NCBI RefSeq assembly: GCF_002028455.1
Contig: NZ_MWUM01000004.1
Location: forward strand, 124,001-188,000
Source: Zoogloea sp. LCSB751
GTDB taxonomy: Bacteria > Pseudomonadota > Gammaproteobacteria > Burkholderiales > Rhodocyclaceae
Length of the DNA stretch: 64,000 nucleotides
Direction: 5' to 3'
Shown: piece by piece, positions 35,844-44,700 of the stretch
Position numbering within the stretch: position 1 is the first letter of the stretch
Layout: the number at the start of each line of letters is the position of its first letter
The notes under the pieces: model-generated
Told to the model about the DNA's origin: nothing
Seen by the model: the letters and a program-made list of their open reading frames with translations, nothing else
Databases searched by the model: none
Program-made: the position numbers and the translations under genes

Positions 35844-38168
35844 ATGAACATGATGAACAAGAATGAACTCGGCTTCGCCGACCTGCTGAAGAACGGCCAG
35901 ACCCTGAAGCAGTTCCGCGACGGCATCATCGAACGCACCAAGGCCAGCGGCTACTACAACGGTATCGAGAAGCTGGCCTTCCGCGACAGCGACCCGATCG
36001 GCTATGAAAAACTGTTCTCCAAGCTGCGCGGCGGCCTGGTGCATGCCCGTGAGACGGCCAAGAAGATCGCCGCCAGCCCCATCGTCGAGCAGGAAGGCGA
36101 GCTGTGCTTCACGCTCTACAACGCCGCCGGCGACTGCGTGCTCACCTCCACCGGCATCATCATCCACGTCGGCACCATGGGCGCGGCGATCAAGTACATG
36201 ATCGAGAACAACTGGGAGGGCAACCCCGGCATCAACCCCGGCGACATGTTCACCACCAACGACTGCGCCATCGGCAACGTGCACCCCTGCGACATCGCCA
36301 CCATCGTGCCGATCTTCTGGGAAGGCAAGCTGATCGGCTGGGTCGGCGGCGTGACCCACGTGATCGACACCGGTTCGGTGACGCCGGGCTCGATGTCCAC
36401 CGGCCAGACCCAGCGCTTCGGTGACGGCTACATGATCACCTGCCGCAAGACCGGCATCAACGACGAGCCGCTGCGCGACTGGCTGCACGAATCCCAGCGC
36501 TCGGTGCGCACGCCCAAGTACTGGATCCTCGACGAGAAGACCCGTATCGCCGGCTGCCACATGATCCGCGAACTGGTGGAGGACGTGATCCGCGCCGACG
36601 GCATCGAGGCCTACGAGAAGTTCGCCTTCGAGGTCATCGAGGAAGGCCGCCGCGGCCTGATGAGCCGCATCAAGGCCATGACCCTGCCCGGCAAGTACCG
36701 CAAGGTGTCCTTCGTCGATGTGCCCTACAAGCATGAAGACGTGCAGGTCTCCAACGCCTTCGCCAAGCTCGACTCCATCATGCACTCGCCGTGCGAGATG
36801 ACGATCAAGCCGGACGGCAAGTGGCGCCTCGACTTCGAAGGCGCGAGCCGCTGGGGCTGGCATACCTTCAATGCCCACCAGGTGGCCTTCACCTCCGGCA
36901 TCTGGGTGATGATGTGCCAGACCCTGGTGCCGACCCAGCGCATCAACGACGGCGCCTACTTCGCCACCGAGTTCCGCCTGCCCAAGGGCACCTGGTGCAA
37001 CCCGGACGACCGCCGCACCGGCCACGCCTACGCCTGGCACTTCCTGGTGTCCGGCTGGGCTGCCCTGTGGCGCGGTCTCAGCCAGTCCTACTTCAGCCGC
37101 GGCTATCTTGAAGAGGTCAACGCCGGCAACGCCAACACCTCCAACTGGCTGCAGGGTGGTGGCATCAACCAGGACGGCGAGATCCACGCGGTGAACAGCT
37201 TCGAGGCCAGCTCCTGCGGCACCGGCGCCTGCGCGGTGAAGGACGGCCTCAACCACGCCGCCGCCATCTGGAATCCGGAAGGCGACATGGGCGACATCGA
37301 GATCTGGGAGATGGCCGAGCCGCTGCTCTACCTCGGTCGCAACGTCAAGGCCAACTCCGGCGGCTACGGCAAGTACCGCGGCGGCTGCGGCTTCGAAACG
37401 CTGCGCATGGTGTGGAACGCGCAGGACTGGACGATGTTCTTCATGGGCAACGGCTTCATGAACAGCGACTGGGGCCTGATGGGGGGCTATCCGTCGGCCA
37501 CCGGCTACCGTTTCGAAGCCCACAAGACCGGGCTGGAAAACCGCATCGCCATCGGCGACAGCCTGCCCTTGGGCGGCGACCTGGATCCGTCCAACCCGGA
37601 CTACGAACGCCACCTGGACGCCACCGCCACGGTCAAACGCGACAAGCAGTGCATCACCACCGAGGACTGCTACGCCAACCACGACCTCTATCTCAACTAC
37701 CTGCGTGGCGGCCCCGGCTTCGGCGACCCCATCGACCGCGAGCCGAAGGCCATCGAGGCGGACCTCAACCAGAAGTTCCTGCTGCCCGAGTACGCCGAGA
37801 AGGTCTACGGCGCCGTGCTCACCCAGGATGCCAAGGGCGTGTTCACGGTGGATGCCGCACTGACCCAGCAACGTCGCGCCGAGATCCGCAAGGAACGCCT
37901 GGCCCGCGCGCTGCCGACCCGTGAATGGATGAAGGAGGAGCGCGAACGCATCATCAACAAGCACGCCTCCATCCAGGTCCAGCACATGTTCGCCACCAGC
38001 TTCGCGCTGTCCGAGAAGTTCACCCAGCAGTTCAAGGACTTCTGGAGCCTGCCGGGCGACTGGCTGGTGCGCGAGGAAGAGCTGGGCGTGCCGTCCTACG
38101 GCGCCAAGCACCGCATGGACCTGTCCCTGCTGCCCGACGTGACCACCGTCGTCCAGGTCGAAGAGTAA
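35844..38168 (+). CDS. acxB: Acetone carboxylase alpha subunit (hydantoinase B-like)
   Basis: Catalytic, Mn-binding large subunit of acetone carboxylase in the hydantoinase B family. The 774 residues include GDMFTTNDCAIGNVHPCDIA and WVGGVTHVIDTGSVTPGSM (each a conserved family block with likely metal-binding His/Asp), and the C-terminal RGGPGFGDPIDREP. GGAGA precedes the ATG by about 8 nt. The protein must assemble with AcxA and AcxC in the cytoplasm as an alpha2-beta2-gamma2 complex, as in Xanthobacter. Confidence 0.95.
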   Translation: MNMMNKNELGFADLLKNGQTLKQFRDGIIERTKASGYYNGIEKLAFRDSDPIGYEKLFSKLRGGLVHARETAKKIAASPIVEQEGELCFTLYNAAGDCVLTSTGIIIHVGTMGAAIKYMIENNWEGNPGINPGDMFTTNDCAIGNVHPCDIATIVPIFWEGKLIGWVGGVTHVIDTGSVTPGSMSTGQTQRFGDGYMITCRKTGINDEPLRDWLHESQRSVRTPKYWILDEKTRIAGCHMIRELVEDVIRADGIEAYEKFAFEVIEEGRRGLMSRIKAMTLPGKYRKVSFVDVPYKHEDVQVSNAFAKLDSIMHSPCEMTIKPDGKWRLDFEGASRWGWHTFNAHQVAFTSGIWVMMCQTLVPTQRINDGAYFATEFRLPKGTWCNPDDRRTGHAYAWHFLVSGWAALWRGLSQSYFSRGYLEEVNAGNANTSNWLQGGGINQDGEIHAVNSFEASSCGTGACAVKDGLNHAAAIWNPEGDMGDIEIWEMAEPLLYLGRNVKANSGGYGKYRGGCGFETLRMVWNAQDWTMFFMGNGFMNSDWGLMGGYPSATGYRFEAHKTGLENRIAIGDSLPLGGDLDPSNPDYERHLDATATVKRDKQCITTEDCYANHDLYLNYLRGGPGFGDPIDREPKAIEADLNQKFLLPEYAEKVYGAVLTQDAKGVFTVDAALTQQRRAEIRKERLARALPTREWMKEERERIINKHASIQVQHMFATSFALSEKFTQQFKDFWSLPGDWLVREEELGVPSYGAKHRMDLSLLPDVTTVVQVEE

Positions 38169-38191
38169 TCACCGAAACAAGGAGCCCGAAC

Positions 38192-38695
38192 ATGTCCACC
38201 TACACCAATGAGCAGGTCGCCCACCTTGTCGAAGGTACGCTCGACTGGGAAACCACCTTCCGCATGCTGTCCATGCCCAAGGACCACAGCCGCTTCGAGC
38301 AATACCTGGCGGCCCTGCAGGCGAAGGTCAGCTTTCCCGACCGCATCGTGCTGCCCCTCGGCCCGCACCTCTACATCGTGCAGTCCGCCAAGACCAAGGA
38401 GTGGGTCACCCAGTGCGACTGCGGCCACGTCTTTGGCGACTACCGCGAGAACTGGAAGCTGAACGCCAGCATCTACGTGCGCGACACTGAAGAAGCGATG
38501 ACCGAGGTCTATCCCAAGCTGATGGCACCGGACACCCAGTGGCAGGTCTATCGCGAGTACTACTGCCCGACCTGCGGCACCATGCACGACGTGGAGGCGC
38601 CGACCCCGTGGTACCCGGTGATCCACGACTTCGAGCCCGACATCGAAGCCTTCTACAAGGACTGGCTGGGCCTGCCGGTGCCCGAGCGCGCATAA
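38192..38695 (+). CDS. acxC: Acetone carboxylase gamma subunit
   Basis: Small subunit of 167 residues needed for acetone carboxylase activity. It carries cysteine pairs in QCDCGHVFGDYRENWKLNA (core CDCGHVFGDYRENWK) and YYCPTCGTMHDVE, a probable zinc site; both blocks are typical for AcxC. AGGAG precedes the ATG at 38192. Its presence separates this operon from N-methylhydantoinase and oxoprolinase systems, which lack a gamma subunit. Confidence 0.94.
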   Translation: MSTYTNEQVAHLVEGTLDWETTFRMLSMPKDHSRFEQYLAALQAKVSFPDRIVLPLGPHLYIVQSAKTKEWVTQCDCGHVFGDYRENWKLNASIYVRDTEEAMTEVYPKLMAPDTQWQVYREYYCPTCGTMHDVEAPTPWYPVIHDFEPDIEAFYKDWLGLPVPERA

Positions 38696-38714
38696 CTCCG
38701 GTTGCAAGCGCTTT

Positions 38715-38750
38715 GCGGGGCTCGGTCCTGGTGGCCGGCCCCGCTTTTTT
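38715..38750 (+). terminator. Rho-independent terminator of acxABC
   Basis: GCGGGGC (38715-38721) pairs with GCCCCGC (38738-38744) and is followed directly by six T. It lies 20 bp after the acxC stop, so acxR is probably transcribed from its own promoter. Confidence 0.85.
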
Positions 38751-38760
38751 CCGTCCCCCA

Positions 38761-38831
38761 CCGTTGGGGCGAATTCATTCGCCCATCGCACGTCCATGAA
38801 GCTCCGCGGGCGAATGAATTCGCCCCAACGG
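38761..38831. repeat. REPIN-like pair of inverted REP palindromes
   Basis: Two perfect inverted copies of a 24-bp element (38761-38784 and 38808-38831) are separated by 23 bp. Each copy is itself a palindrome around GAATTCATTC. A related single copy is at 15747-15770. The arrangement equals that of REPINs, which are mobilised in trans by a RAYT transposase; no such gene is in this window. Confidence 0.7.
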
Positions 38832-38837
38832 GTGTGA

Positions 38838-38886
38838 ACGTCCGAAAACGAGTCGGCCGCCGTTCGATACGTCCGATTGTCGGACG
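38838..38886 (+). promoter_or_regulatory. ACGTCCGA activator motifs upstream of acxR
   Basis: ACGTCCGA occurs at 38838-38845 and 38869-38876; the second is half of the perfect palindrome CGTCCGA-TTG-TCGGACG (38870-38886). They lie 75-125 bp before the acxR sigma-54 promoter and share their core with the acxABC upstream motifs. They are probable AcxR sites for self-activation. Confidence 0.55.
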
Positions 38887-38959
38887 CCGGACGCAGGGCG
38901 ATGGAATCCGTCCCACCGGCGCCCCTTGCACCGCATGGCCTGCACGCCAGCAGGGCAAG

Positions 38960-38975
38960 TGGCACTTCATTTGCT
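38960..38975 (+). promoter_or_regulatory. Sigma-54 promoter of acxR
   Basis: TGGCACTTCATTTGCT is a full match to TGGCAC-N5-TTGCW. Transcription should start near 38986, giving a leader of about 160 nt before acxR. Confidence 0.8.
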
Positions 38976-38987
38976 AATCTCCAGGAT

Positions 38988-39010
38988 GGCAGTCCGATCG
39001 GCGGACTGCC
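38988..39010 (+). promoter_or_regulatory. Palindrome/hairpin at the acxR transcription start
   Basis: GGCAGTCCG/CGGACTGCC with a 5-base spacer lies right at the predicted start site and contains the GTCCG core of the upstream motifs. It could be a low-affinity AcxR site for negative feedback or an RNA hairpin. A second inverted repeat, TTGGATA/TATCCAA (39097-39132), ends beside the acxR Shine-Dalgarno (AAAGGAG, 39131-39137) and could mask it. Confidence 0.4.
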
Positions 39011-39147
39011 AACTCAAGATCGGAGGCTCGCGACACCCGCAGATCAACCACTACCGTCCCGCCATGCGCAGAATCCAAACACACCGGCCGCATCCCTTGG
39101 ATAGCGGTCCGCCACGGCGGGTACGTATCCAAAGGAGCAAGACGTGA

Positions 39148-41151
39148 ATGCAGCGCAACACGGAGGGACAAGTGTTCTCCAATCCGTATAACGACTCTGC
39201 CGTAATGGCCGCCTGGGAATCCTTCCTGAACGGCGACGCCGCCCGCAACGACACCCTGCGGACCTTGGTGGACCGCTCCTGGCGACGCTGCCAGGAGGCC
39301 CGGGTGGACCCGGTCCGCCGCTACGCACCCGACCCGCTCCCCGAACACACCTTGTATGCCCTGCGGGAGAGCAACAGCGAACTGCTGGAGGCCAGCGCCC
39401 CGGTGATGGCCTATGCCCGGGATTTCCTGGCCGAAACCGGCACGATGATGCTGCTCGCCGACACCCAATGCACCATCCTCACGATGGAAGGCGACACCCC
39501 CACGGTGGACACGGCCGAATCCATCCGCCTGATTCCCGGCGTCACCTGGAGCGAGCGCCTGTGCGGCACCAACGCCATCGGTACGGCCCTGGCGGTCGGC
39601 CAACCAGTGCAGATCCACTCGGCGGAGCACTTCTGCGCCGGTATCAAGCGGTGGACCTGTTCGGCGGCGGTGATCCGCCATCCCCAGAGCGGCGAGATCG
39701 TCGGCGTGATCGACGTCTCCGGGCTCTCCGAGACCTATAGCCGCCAGAGCCTGGCCCTGGCCGTCACCACCGCCAGCCGTATCGAAAGCCGGCTCGCCGC
39801 ACGGGAGATGGAACTGCGCTGCCGCCTCCTCGAAGGGGCGATGGGGCGCTGGGGCTCCAGCGCCGCCGACGGCCTGATCCTCTTCGACCGGCGCGGCGTA
39901 CCGGTAAAGGTCAATGAACACGCAGCCTCGGCGATTGCCACCCGCGGCGGCGACCTGGACGTAACCACGTCCCGCATTCCCGAAATGGCCCTCGCCGAGG
40001 ATGGCCCCATCGGCCCCCTGCCCGAGTGGATGAACAACGACTGGCTGGTGCCGGTGAGCTGCAACGGGCTGCGCCTCGGCACCCTGCTGATCATGCCGCT
40101 CAGCCGCGGCAACCGCTCGATCCATACGCTACGGCCGGCGGCTGACGTCCCGCGGGCGGAGCAGCCCGCCAAGGTGCGCAATTTCGCGTCGCTGGTCAGC
40201 CGCAACCCGGCCCTGCTGTCGGCCATCGACAAGGCCCGCCAGTTGGCCCGCTCGAAGGTACCGGTGCTGCTGCTCGGCGAAACCGGGGTCGGCAAGGAGG
40301 AATTCGCCCGCGGCATCCACGATGCCAGCCAGGGCGCCAGCGGCACCTATGTGGCCCTCAACTGTGGCGGACTGTCGCGGGAGCTGCTGGCCAGCGAGCT
40401 GTTCGGCTACGCGGAAGGCGCCTTCACCGGTGCCCGCAAGGGCGGCATGATGGGCAAGATCGAGTCCGCCGACGGCGGCACGCTGTTCCTCGACGAAATC
40501 GGTGAAATGCCCATCGATCTGCAACCGCACCTGCTGCGGGTGCTGGAAGAAGGTGAGATCCACCGCCTCGGCGAAAACACCCCCCGCAAGGTCAACTTCC
40601 GCCTCGTCGCCGCCACCCACCGCAACCTGCGCGAGGAAGTGGCCGCCGGCCGCTTCCGCATGGACCTGTATTACCGCATCGCCGTCACCACGCTCAACCT
40701 GCCCCCGCTGCGCGAGCGCCGGGAGGACATTCCCTTGCTGGTGGATCTCTTCCTGGCCCGTTTCGCCACCCAGCACGGTCTGCCCGAACGCCGGCTCGGC
40801 ACTGGCATCCTGGAGCGCCTGCAGGCTTATGCCTGGCCGGGCAATGTGCGGGAGCTGCGCAACGCGGTGGAAAGCATGGTGCTGATGAGCGACGGTCCGG
40901 AGATCGGCGCCGACGTACTGCCGGGCGAGCTGTCGGAAATAGAGGTGCCGCCGCCAGCAGTAACGGGAAGCGCACTGGTCTGCAGCATTGCCGACGGCGA
41001 ACTGGAACTGATCCGGCGGGCCATCGCCGCCACCGGCGGCAACCTCACCTGGGCCGCGCGCCAGCTCAACATCGCCAAGAGCACCCTGTATCTCAAGCTC
41101 AAACGCTACGGACTGGAGGTGGATCGGGAGCGCGCCCGCACCAGCGCCTGA
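39148..41151 (+). CDS. acxR: AcxR, sigma-54-dependent activator (AcoR family)
   Basis: Enhancer-binding activator of the acetone operon. The 667 residues have an N-terminal AcoR-type sensory half with a GAF-like domain (about 70-200, [20 protein letters not shown]) and a central AAA+ domain. The AAA+ domain shows Walker A GETGVGKE near residue 377, the sigma-54 contact loop GAFTGA near 424 and Walker [15 protein letters not shown] Fis-type helix-turn-helix is at the C-terminus ([20 protein letters not shown]). The Walker A ends KE where KS/KT is usual in many ATPases, but this is common in this family. The gene lies 452 bp after acxC behind its own sigma-54 promoter. The inducer is probably acetone, a related ketone or an alcohol. 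Confidence 0.92.
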   Translation: MQRNTEGQVFSNPYNDSAVMAAWESFLNGDAARNDTLRTLVDRSWRRCQEARVDPVRRYAPDPLPEHTLYALRESNSELLEASAPVMAYARDFLAETGTMMLLADTQCTILTMEGDTPTVDTAESIRLIPGVTWSERLCGTNAIGTALAVGQPVQIHSAEHFCAGIKRWTCSAAVIRHPQSGEIVGVIDVSGLSETYSRQSLALAVTTASRIESRLAAREMELRCRLLEGAMGRWGSSAADGLILFDRRGVPVKVNEHAASAIATRGGDLDVTTSRIPEMALAEDGPIGPLPEWMNNDWLVPVSCNGLRLGTLLIMPLSRGNRSIHTLRPAADVPRAEQPAKVRNFASLVSRNPALLSAIDKARQLARSKVPVLLLGETGVGKEEFARGIHDASQGASGTYVALNCGGLSRELLASELFGYAEGAFTGARKGGMMGKIESADGGTLFLDEIGEMPIDLQPHLLRVLEEGEIHRLGENTPRKVNFRLVAATHRNLREEVAAGRFRMDLYYRIAVTTLNLPPLRERREDIPLLVDLFLARFATQHGLPERRLGTGILERLQAYAWPGNVRELRNAVESMVLMSDGPEIGADVLPGELSEIEVPPPAVTGSALVCSIADGELELIRRAIAATGGNLTWAARQLNIAKSTLYLKLKRYGLEVDRERARTSA

Positions 41152-41226
41152 CGACAGGCTTGCAGCCGGGGGCGGATTGTGTAAAAAGCAGCCCGCCCCG
41201 CCGCGCGGCGGACTAAAATCCGGCCG

Positions 41227-42123
41227 ATGTTCGACTTGCCCCATTCCAGGTCCTCGCGCGCCCTCCAGCTGGCGATCGCGACATCCTTGCTCGTGCATGG
41301 CCTACTGCTGCTGGTCAAGCTGGCCCCGCCAGAAGGGGAGCACGCCAGCCCGCGTCTGGAAGCCCGCCTCGCCCCGCCGCCCGCACCCCGCGCGGATGTG
41401 AAGCCGCGCCCAAAGGAGCCGGTCAAGGTCGCTGAGGCGCCACCACGCAAGCCGCAACCCACGCAGAAGCCAAAACCCAAAGCCGCCGAGAGCCGCACGC
41501 GCATCCTTACCGCACGCAAGCCCGACGCGCCCGCCGTCCGGAGTGCCGAGCCGACGCCGACCTGGAGCGTGGCGCAGAAGGAGGAGATGGACAACTTCCT
41601 CAACGATCTGGCCCGCGACGCGAAGAAGCCGCCTCCCCCACCGCCAACCCTCGCCGAGCGCTCCATGGCGATGGCTCGCGAGATCGGCCGCGAGCAGATG
41701 CGTGAATCCCGCGGGCGCAGTGCCAGCAGCCAGGAAGACCTGGTCGAGCGCATCCCCAACAGCCCACCGGTGGATCCCTTCAGCCTGGAGTTCTACATGG
41801 ATGCGCTGGTCAAGAAGCTCAACCGCAGCGCGTCCTTCGTGAAGAACGACCCGCGTACCCGCGGCATCCGCAACGCCTCCGTCGAGGTCCGCCTGAACCC
41901 GGACGGTTCCCTGAAGAGCTTCAAGATCGTCAATGCCGGCGACCAGCAGGACGAGATCGCCTTCGTGAAATCGGTCGTCGAACGGGCGGTGCCCTTCTCC
42001 GCATTTCCGCCGGACATCGTCAAGTCCGCCAAGTCCCTGGCCCTGATGATCTGCATCCAGCCGCCCAGCCTTGGCGGCGGCAGTTTTGGTTTCACGCGCC
42101 GCGGCGACGGCAGCGGCTGCTGA
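41227..42123 (+). CDS. TonB-like energy transducer or envelope protein
   Basis: Inner-membrane-anchored protein of 298 residues: one N-terminal helix (LAIATSLLVHGLLLLVKLA), a long Pro/Lys-rich periplasm-spanning stretch (about 35-150, with PPPPPP), and a C-terminal TonB-like domain (VEVRLNPDGSLKSFKIVNAG to about 285). This is the TonB/TolA architecture. ExbB and ExbD genes are not adjacent, and the exact partner receptor is unknown. A TolA-like role is possible. It is followed by an unrelated phosphoesterase gene after 27 bp. Confidence 0.75.
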   Translation: MFDLPHSRSSRALQLAIATSLLVHGLLLLVKLAPPEGEHASPRLEARLAPPPAPRADVKPRPKEPVKVAEAPPRKPQPTQKPKPKAAESRTRILTARKPDAPAVRSAEPTPTWSVAQKEEMDNFLNDLARDAKKPPPPPPTLAERSMAMAREIGREQMRESRGRSASSQEDLVERIPNSPPVDPFSLEFYMDALVKKLNRSASFVKNDPRTRGIRNASVEVRLNPDGSLKSFKIVNAGDQQDEIAFVKSVVERAVPFSAFPPDIVKSAKSLALMICIQPPSLGGGSFGFTRRGDGSGC

Positions 42124-42150
42124 GCGGCACCCGACGTCGCGCAAGCTGCC

Positions 42151-43119
42151 ATGGCCTACGACATCATCGGCGACATCCACGGCCAGGCCGACAAGCTCGA
42201 AGCCCTGCTGCTGCACATGGGCTACCGCCTCTGCGACGGCGCCTGGCGCCATCCCTCGCGCACCGCAGTCTTCGTCGGCGACTTCATCGACCGCGGCCCG
42301 CAGCAGCTACGCACCGTCCGCCTGGCCCGCGGTATGGTGGAAAGTGGTACGGCGCTGGCGGTGATGGGCAACCACGAGCTCAACGCCATCGCCTGGCACA
42401 CGCCAGACTCCGCACATCCCGGCGAATACCTGCGCCGCCATTACAGCGCCCGCTGGGGGCACAAGAACCGCATCCAGCACCAGCGTTTCCTGGACGAAGT
42501 GGAACACGACCCGGCGCTTCACACCGAGCTCATCGCGTGGTTCCGTACCCTGCCCCTGTGGCTGGCACTGCCGGGCATCCGTGTCGTGCACGCCTGCTGG
42601 CACCAGGGGTTGATGGACTGGCTGAGCGCAACGGGCTGCGTCGAGAACGGCCGCCTGTTGCCGACAGCCTTTCCTGACGCCACCCGCGAGCCCGACGACG
42701 ACTCCGTGACGGACACCCCCGAACCCAGCTTGTTCCGCGCCGCCGAGATCCTCACCAAGGGGCTGGAGATCGCGCTACCGGACGGCGTCTCCTACCAGGA
42801 CAAGGATGGCATCGCGCGCCACCGGGTGCGCATCCGCTGGTGGGACCGGGACGCCACCACCTGCCGGCGCGCCGCCCTCGTTCATGAGAAGCTGCGCAGC
42901 CAGCTGCCGGATTTACAGCTCCCCGCTTACGCCCACATTGAGGACGATGACCCACGACCGGTGTTCTTCGGCCATTACTGGATGACCGGGCAGCCCCACG
43001 TGCTCACACCGCATGCCGCCTGCGTCGATTACTCGGCCGGCAACGGCGGGCCGCTGGTGGCCTATCGCTGGGACGGCGAGGCCCAGCTGAGCGACGCCCA
43101 TTTCTGCCAGGTTTCCTGA
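42151..43119 (+). CDS. Metallophosphoesterase of the serine/threonine phosphatase type
   Basis: Calcineurin-like dinuclear metal phosphoesterase of 322 residues. Metal motifs GDIHGQ (near residue 7), GDFIDRGPQ (near 46) and GNHELNAIAWH (near 74) are intact, and later histidines in VVHACWHQG and FFGHYW complete the site. The family includes diadenosine-tetraphosphatase and protein phosphatases; substrate cannot be deduced. An insert of about 70 residues between the third and fourth blocks is longer than in ApaH. Confidence 0.85.
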   Translation: MAYDIIGDIHGQADKLEALLLHMGYRLCDGAWRHPSRTAVFVGDFIDRGPQQLRTVRLARGMVESGTALAVMGNHELNAIAWHTPDSAHPGEYLRRHYSARWGHKNRIQHQRFLDEVEHDPALHTELIAWFRTLPLWLALPGIRVVHACWHQGLMDWLSATGCVENGRLLPTAFPDATREPDDDSVTDTPEPSLFRAAEILTKGLEIALPDGVSYQDKDGIARHRVRIRWWDRDATTCRRAALVHEKLRSQLPDLQLPAYAHIEDDDPRPVFFGHYWMTGQPHVLTPHAACVDYSAGNGGPLVAYRWDGEAQLSDAHFCQVS

Positions 43120-43209
43120 GCCCACCTCCACAATGGCATACGCGCCCGTTCAACTTCGGCGTGGAGTGGGCTAGATTGGGAACCTCAGCCTCTCCCGAGT
43201 GCCCGTGCC

Positions 43210-44700
43210 ATGTCTTGCCTCCTCGCCCTCGACCAGGGCACCAGCAGCAGCCGTGCCATCGTTTTCGACATCCACGGCGCCGCCCTCGGCAGCGCCCAGC
43301 TGGAGTTCCGCCAGAGCTATCCGCAGCCCGGCTGGGTCGAACATGACCCGCTGGAGATCTGGCAAACCCAGCTCGACTGCGCACGCCAGGCCCTGAGCAA
43401 GGCCGGGCTGACGGGCGCCGACGTGGCCGCCATCGGCATCGCCAACCAGCGCGAGACCACTGTGCTGTGGGAACGGGCCGGCGGCCAGCCCCTGGCGCAC
43501 GCCATCGTCTGGCAGGACCGCCGTACCGTGCATGCCTGCGAAGCCCTGCGCACAGCCGGCCACGCCGCCCTGATCCGCGCCAGGACCGGCCTGGAGGTGG
43601 ATGCCTACTTCTCGGCCACCAAGCTGGCCTGGCTGCTCGATCACGTGCCGGACGCCCGGCGCCGCGCCGCTGCCGGCGAACTAGCCTTCGGCACCATCGA
43701 CAGCTGGCTGGTGTGGCAGCTCACCGGAGGCCGGCTGCACGTCACCGATCCGGGCAATGCGTCGCGCACGATGCTGTTCGACATCCACCGCCAGTGCTGG
43801 GACGACGAGTTGCTGACCCTGTTCGACATTCCCGCGGCGCTGTTGCCCGAGATCGTTGAAACCAGCGGCGTGCTGGGCACGACCGATCCCGCCCTCTTCG
43901 GCAGTGCGATTCCCATCGGCGGCCTGGCCGGCGACCAGCAGGCCGCCACCTTCGGTCAGGCCTGCCTGCAGCCCGGCTCGGCGAAAAACACCTATGGCAC
44001 CGGCTGCTTCCTGATGCTCAACACGGGCGCCCAACCCGTCGAATCCCACCAGCGCCTACTCACCACCGTCGGCTGGCGAATCGGCGGACACGCCACCTAC
44101 ATGCTGGAGGGCAGCGTTTTCATCGGTGGCGCGGTGGTGCAGTGGCTGCGCGACGGGCTGGGGCTGATCCAGCGCGCAGCCGACATAGAAGCCCTCGCCG
44201 CTTCGGTGCCGGACACCGGCGGCGTGGTGCTGGTGCCGGCCTTCGCCGGCCTCGGAGCGCCCTACTGGGACGGCTACGCCCGCGGCACCCTGCTCGGCCT
44301 GACCCGCGGCAGCGGCAAGGCCCACATCGCCCGCGCTGCGCTGGAGGCCATCGCACTGCAGACCGTCGACCTGGTGGACGCCATGAACCGCGACGGTGCC
44401 GACCCTCTGACCGAGTTGCGGGTGGACGGCGGTGCGGCGCGCAACGACCTGCTGATGCAGATCCAGGCCGACCTGCTCGGCGTACCGGTGATCCGTCCCC
44501 GACAGACCGAAACGACAGCCCTCGGCGCGGCCTATCTCGCCGGTCTGGCGGTGGGCCTGTGGCGCGGCCCTGAAGAACTGTCCGCCCACTGGCGGGCGGA
44601 GCGGATCTTCGAGCCGCTATGCAGCGAGGACGAGCGCAGCGCACGCCTTGCCGAGTGGCACCGGGCCGTCGAGCGTGCCCGCGGGTGGGCCGTAGCATGA
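43210..44700 (+). CDS. glpK: Glycerol kinase
   Basis: Phosphorylates glycerol to glycerol-3-phosphate in the cytoplasm. The 496 residues match the normal length. The FGGY motifs are clear: [16 protein letters not shown] at the N-terminus, [14 protein letters not shown], and the C-terminal ATP-binding [19 protein letters not shown]. Its TGA overlaps the ATG of glpD (ATGA), so the two steps are translationally coupled. The Shine-Dalgarno is weak. No glpF or glpR is adjacent. Confidence 0.96.
   Translation: MSCLLALDQGTSSSRAIVFDIHGAALGSAQLEFRQSYPQPGWVEHDPLEIWQTQLDCARQALSKAGLTGADVAAIGIANQRETTVLWERAGGQPLAHAIVWQDRRTVHACEALRTAGHAALIRARTGLEVDAYFSATKLAWLLDHVPDARRRAAAGELAFGTIDSWLVWQLTGGRLHVTDPGNASRTMLFDIHRQCWDDELLTLFDIPAALLPEIVETSGVLGTTDPALFGSAIPIGGLAGDQQAATFGQACLQPGSAKNTYGTGCFLMLNTGAQPVESHQRLLTTVGWRIGGHATYMLEGSVFIGGAVVQWLRDGLGLIQRAADIEALAASVPDTGGVVLVPAFAGLGAPYWDGYARGTLLGLTRGSGKAHIARAALEAIALQTVDLVDAMNRDGADPLTELRVDGGAARNDLLMQIQADLLGVPVIRPRQTETTALGAAYLAGLAVGLWRGPEELSAHWRAERIFEPLCSEDERSARLAEWHRAVERARGWAVA

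Noticed and set aside
33359..35941. Very long open frame antisense to acxA (and similar ones opposite acxB, cphA, cphA' and the cyanophycin ABC gene)
   Set aside because: High GC with G/C at third codon positions leaves the opposite strand open. The translations are low-complexity His/Ala/Gly/Arg text without domains, whereas the sense frames encode full known proteins.
33668..38695. Acetophenone carboxylase or 5-oxoprolinase/hydantoinase operon
   Set aside because: Presence of a gamma subunit with the AcxC cysteine blocks, three-gene order and an AcoR-type activator fit acetone carboxylase better.
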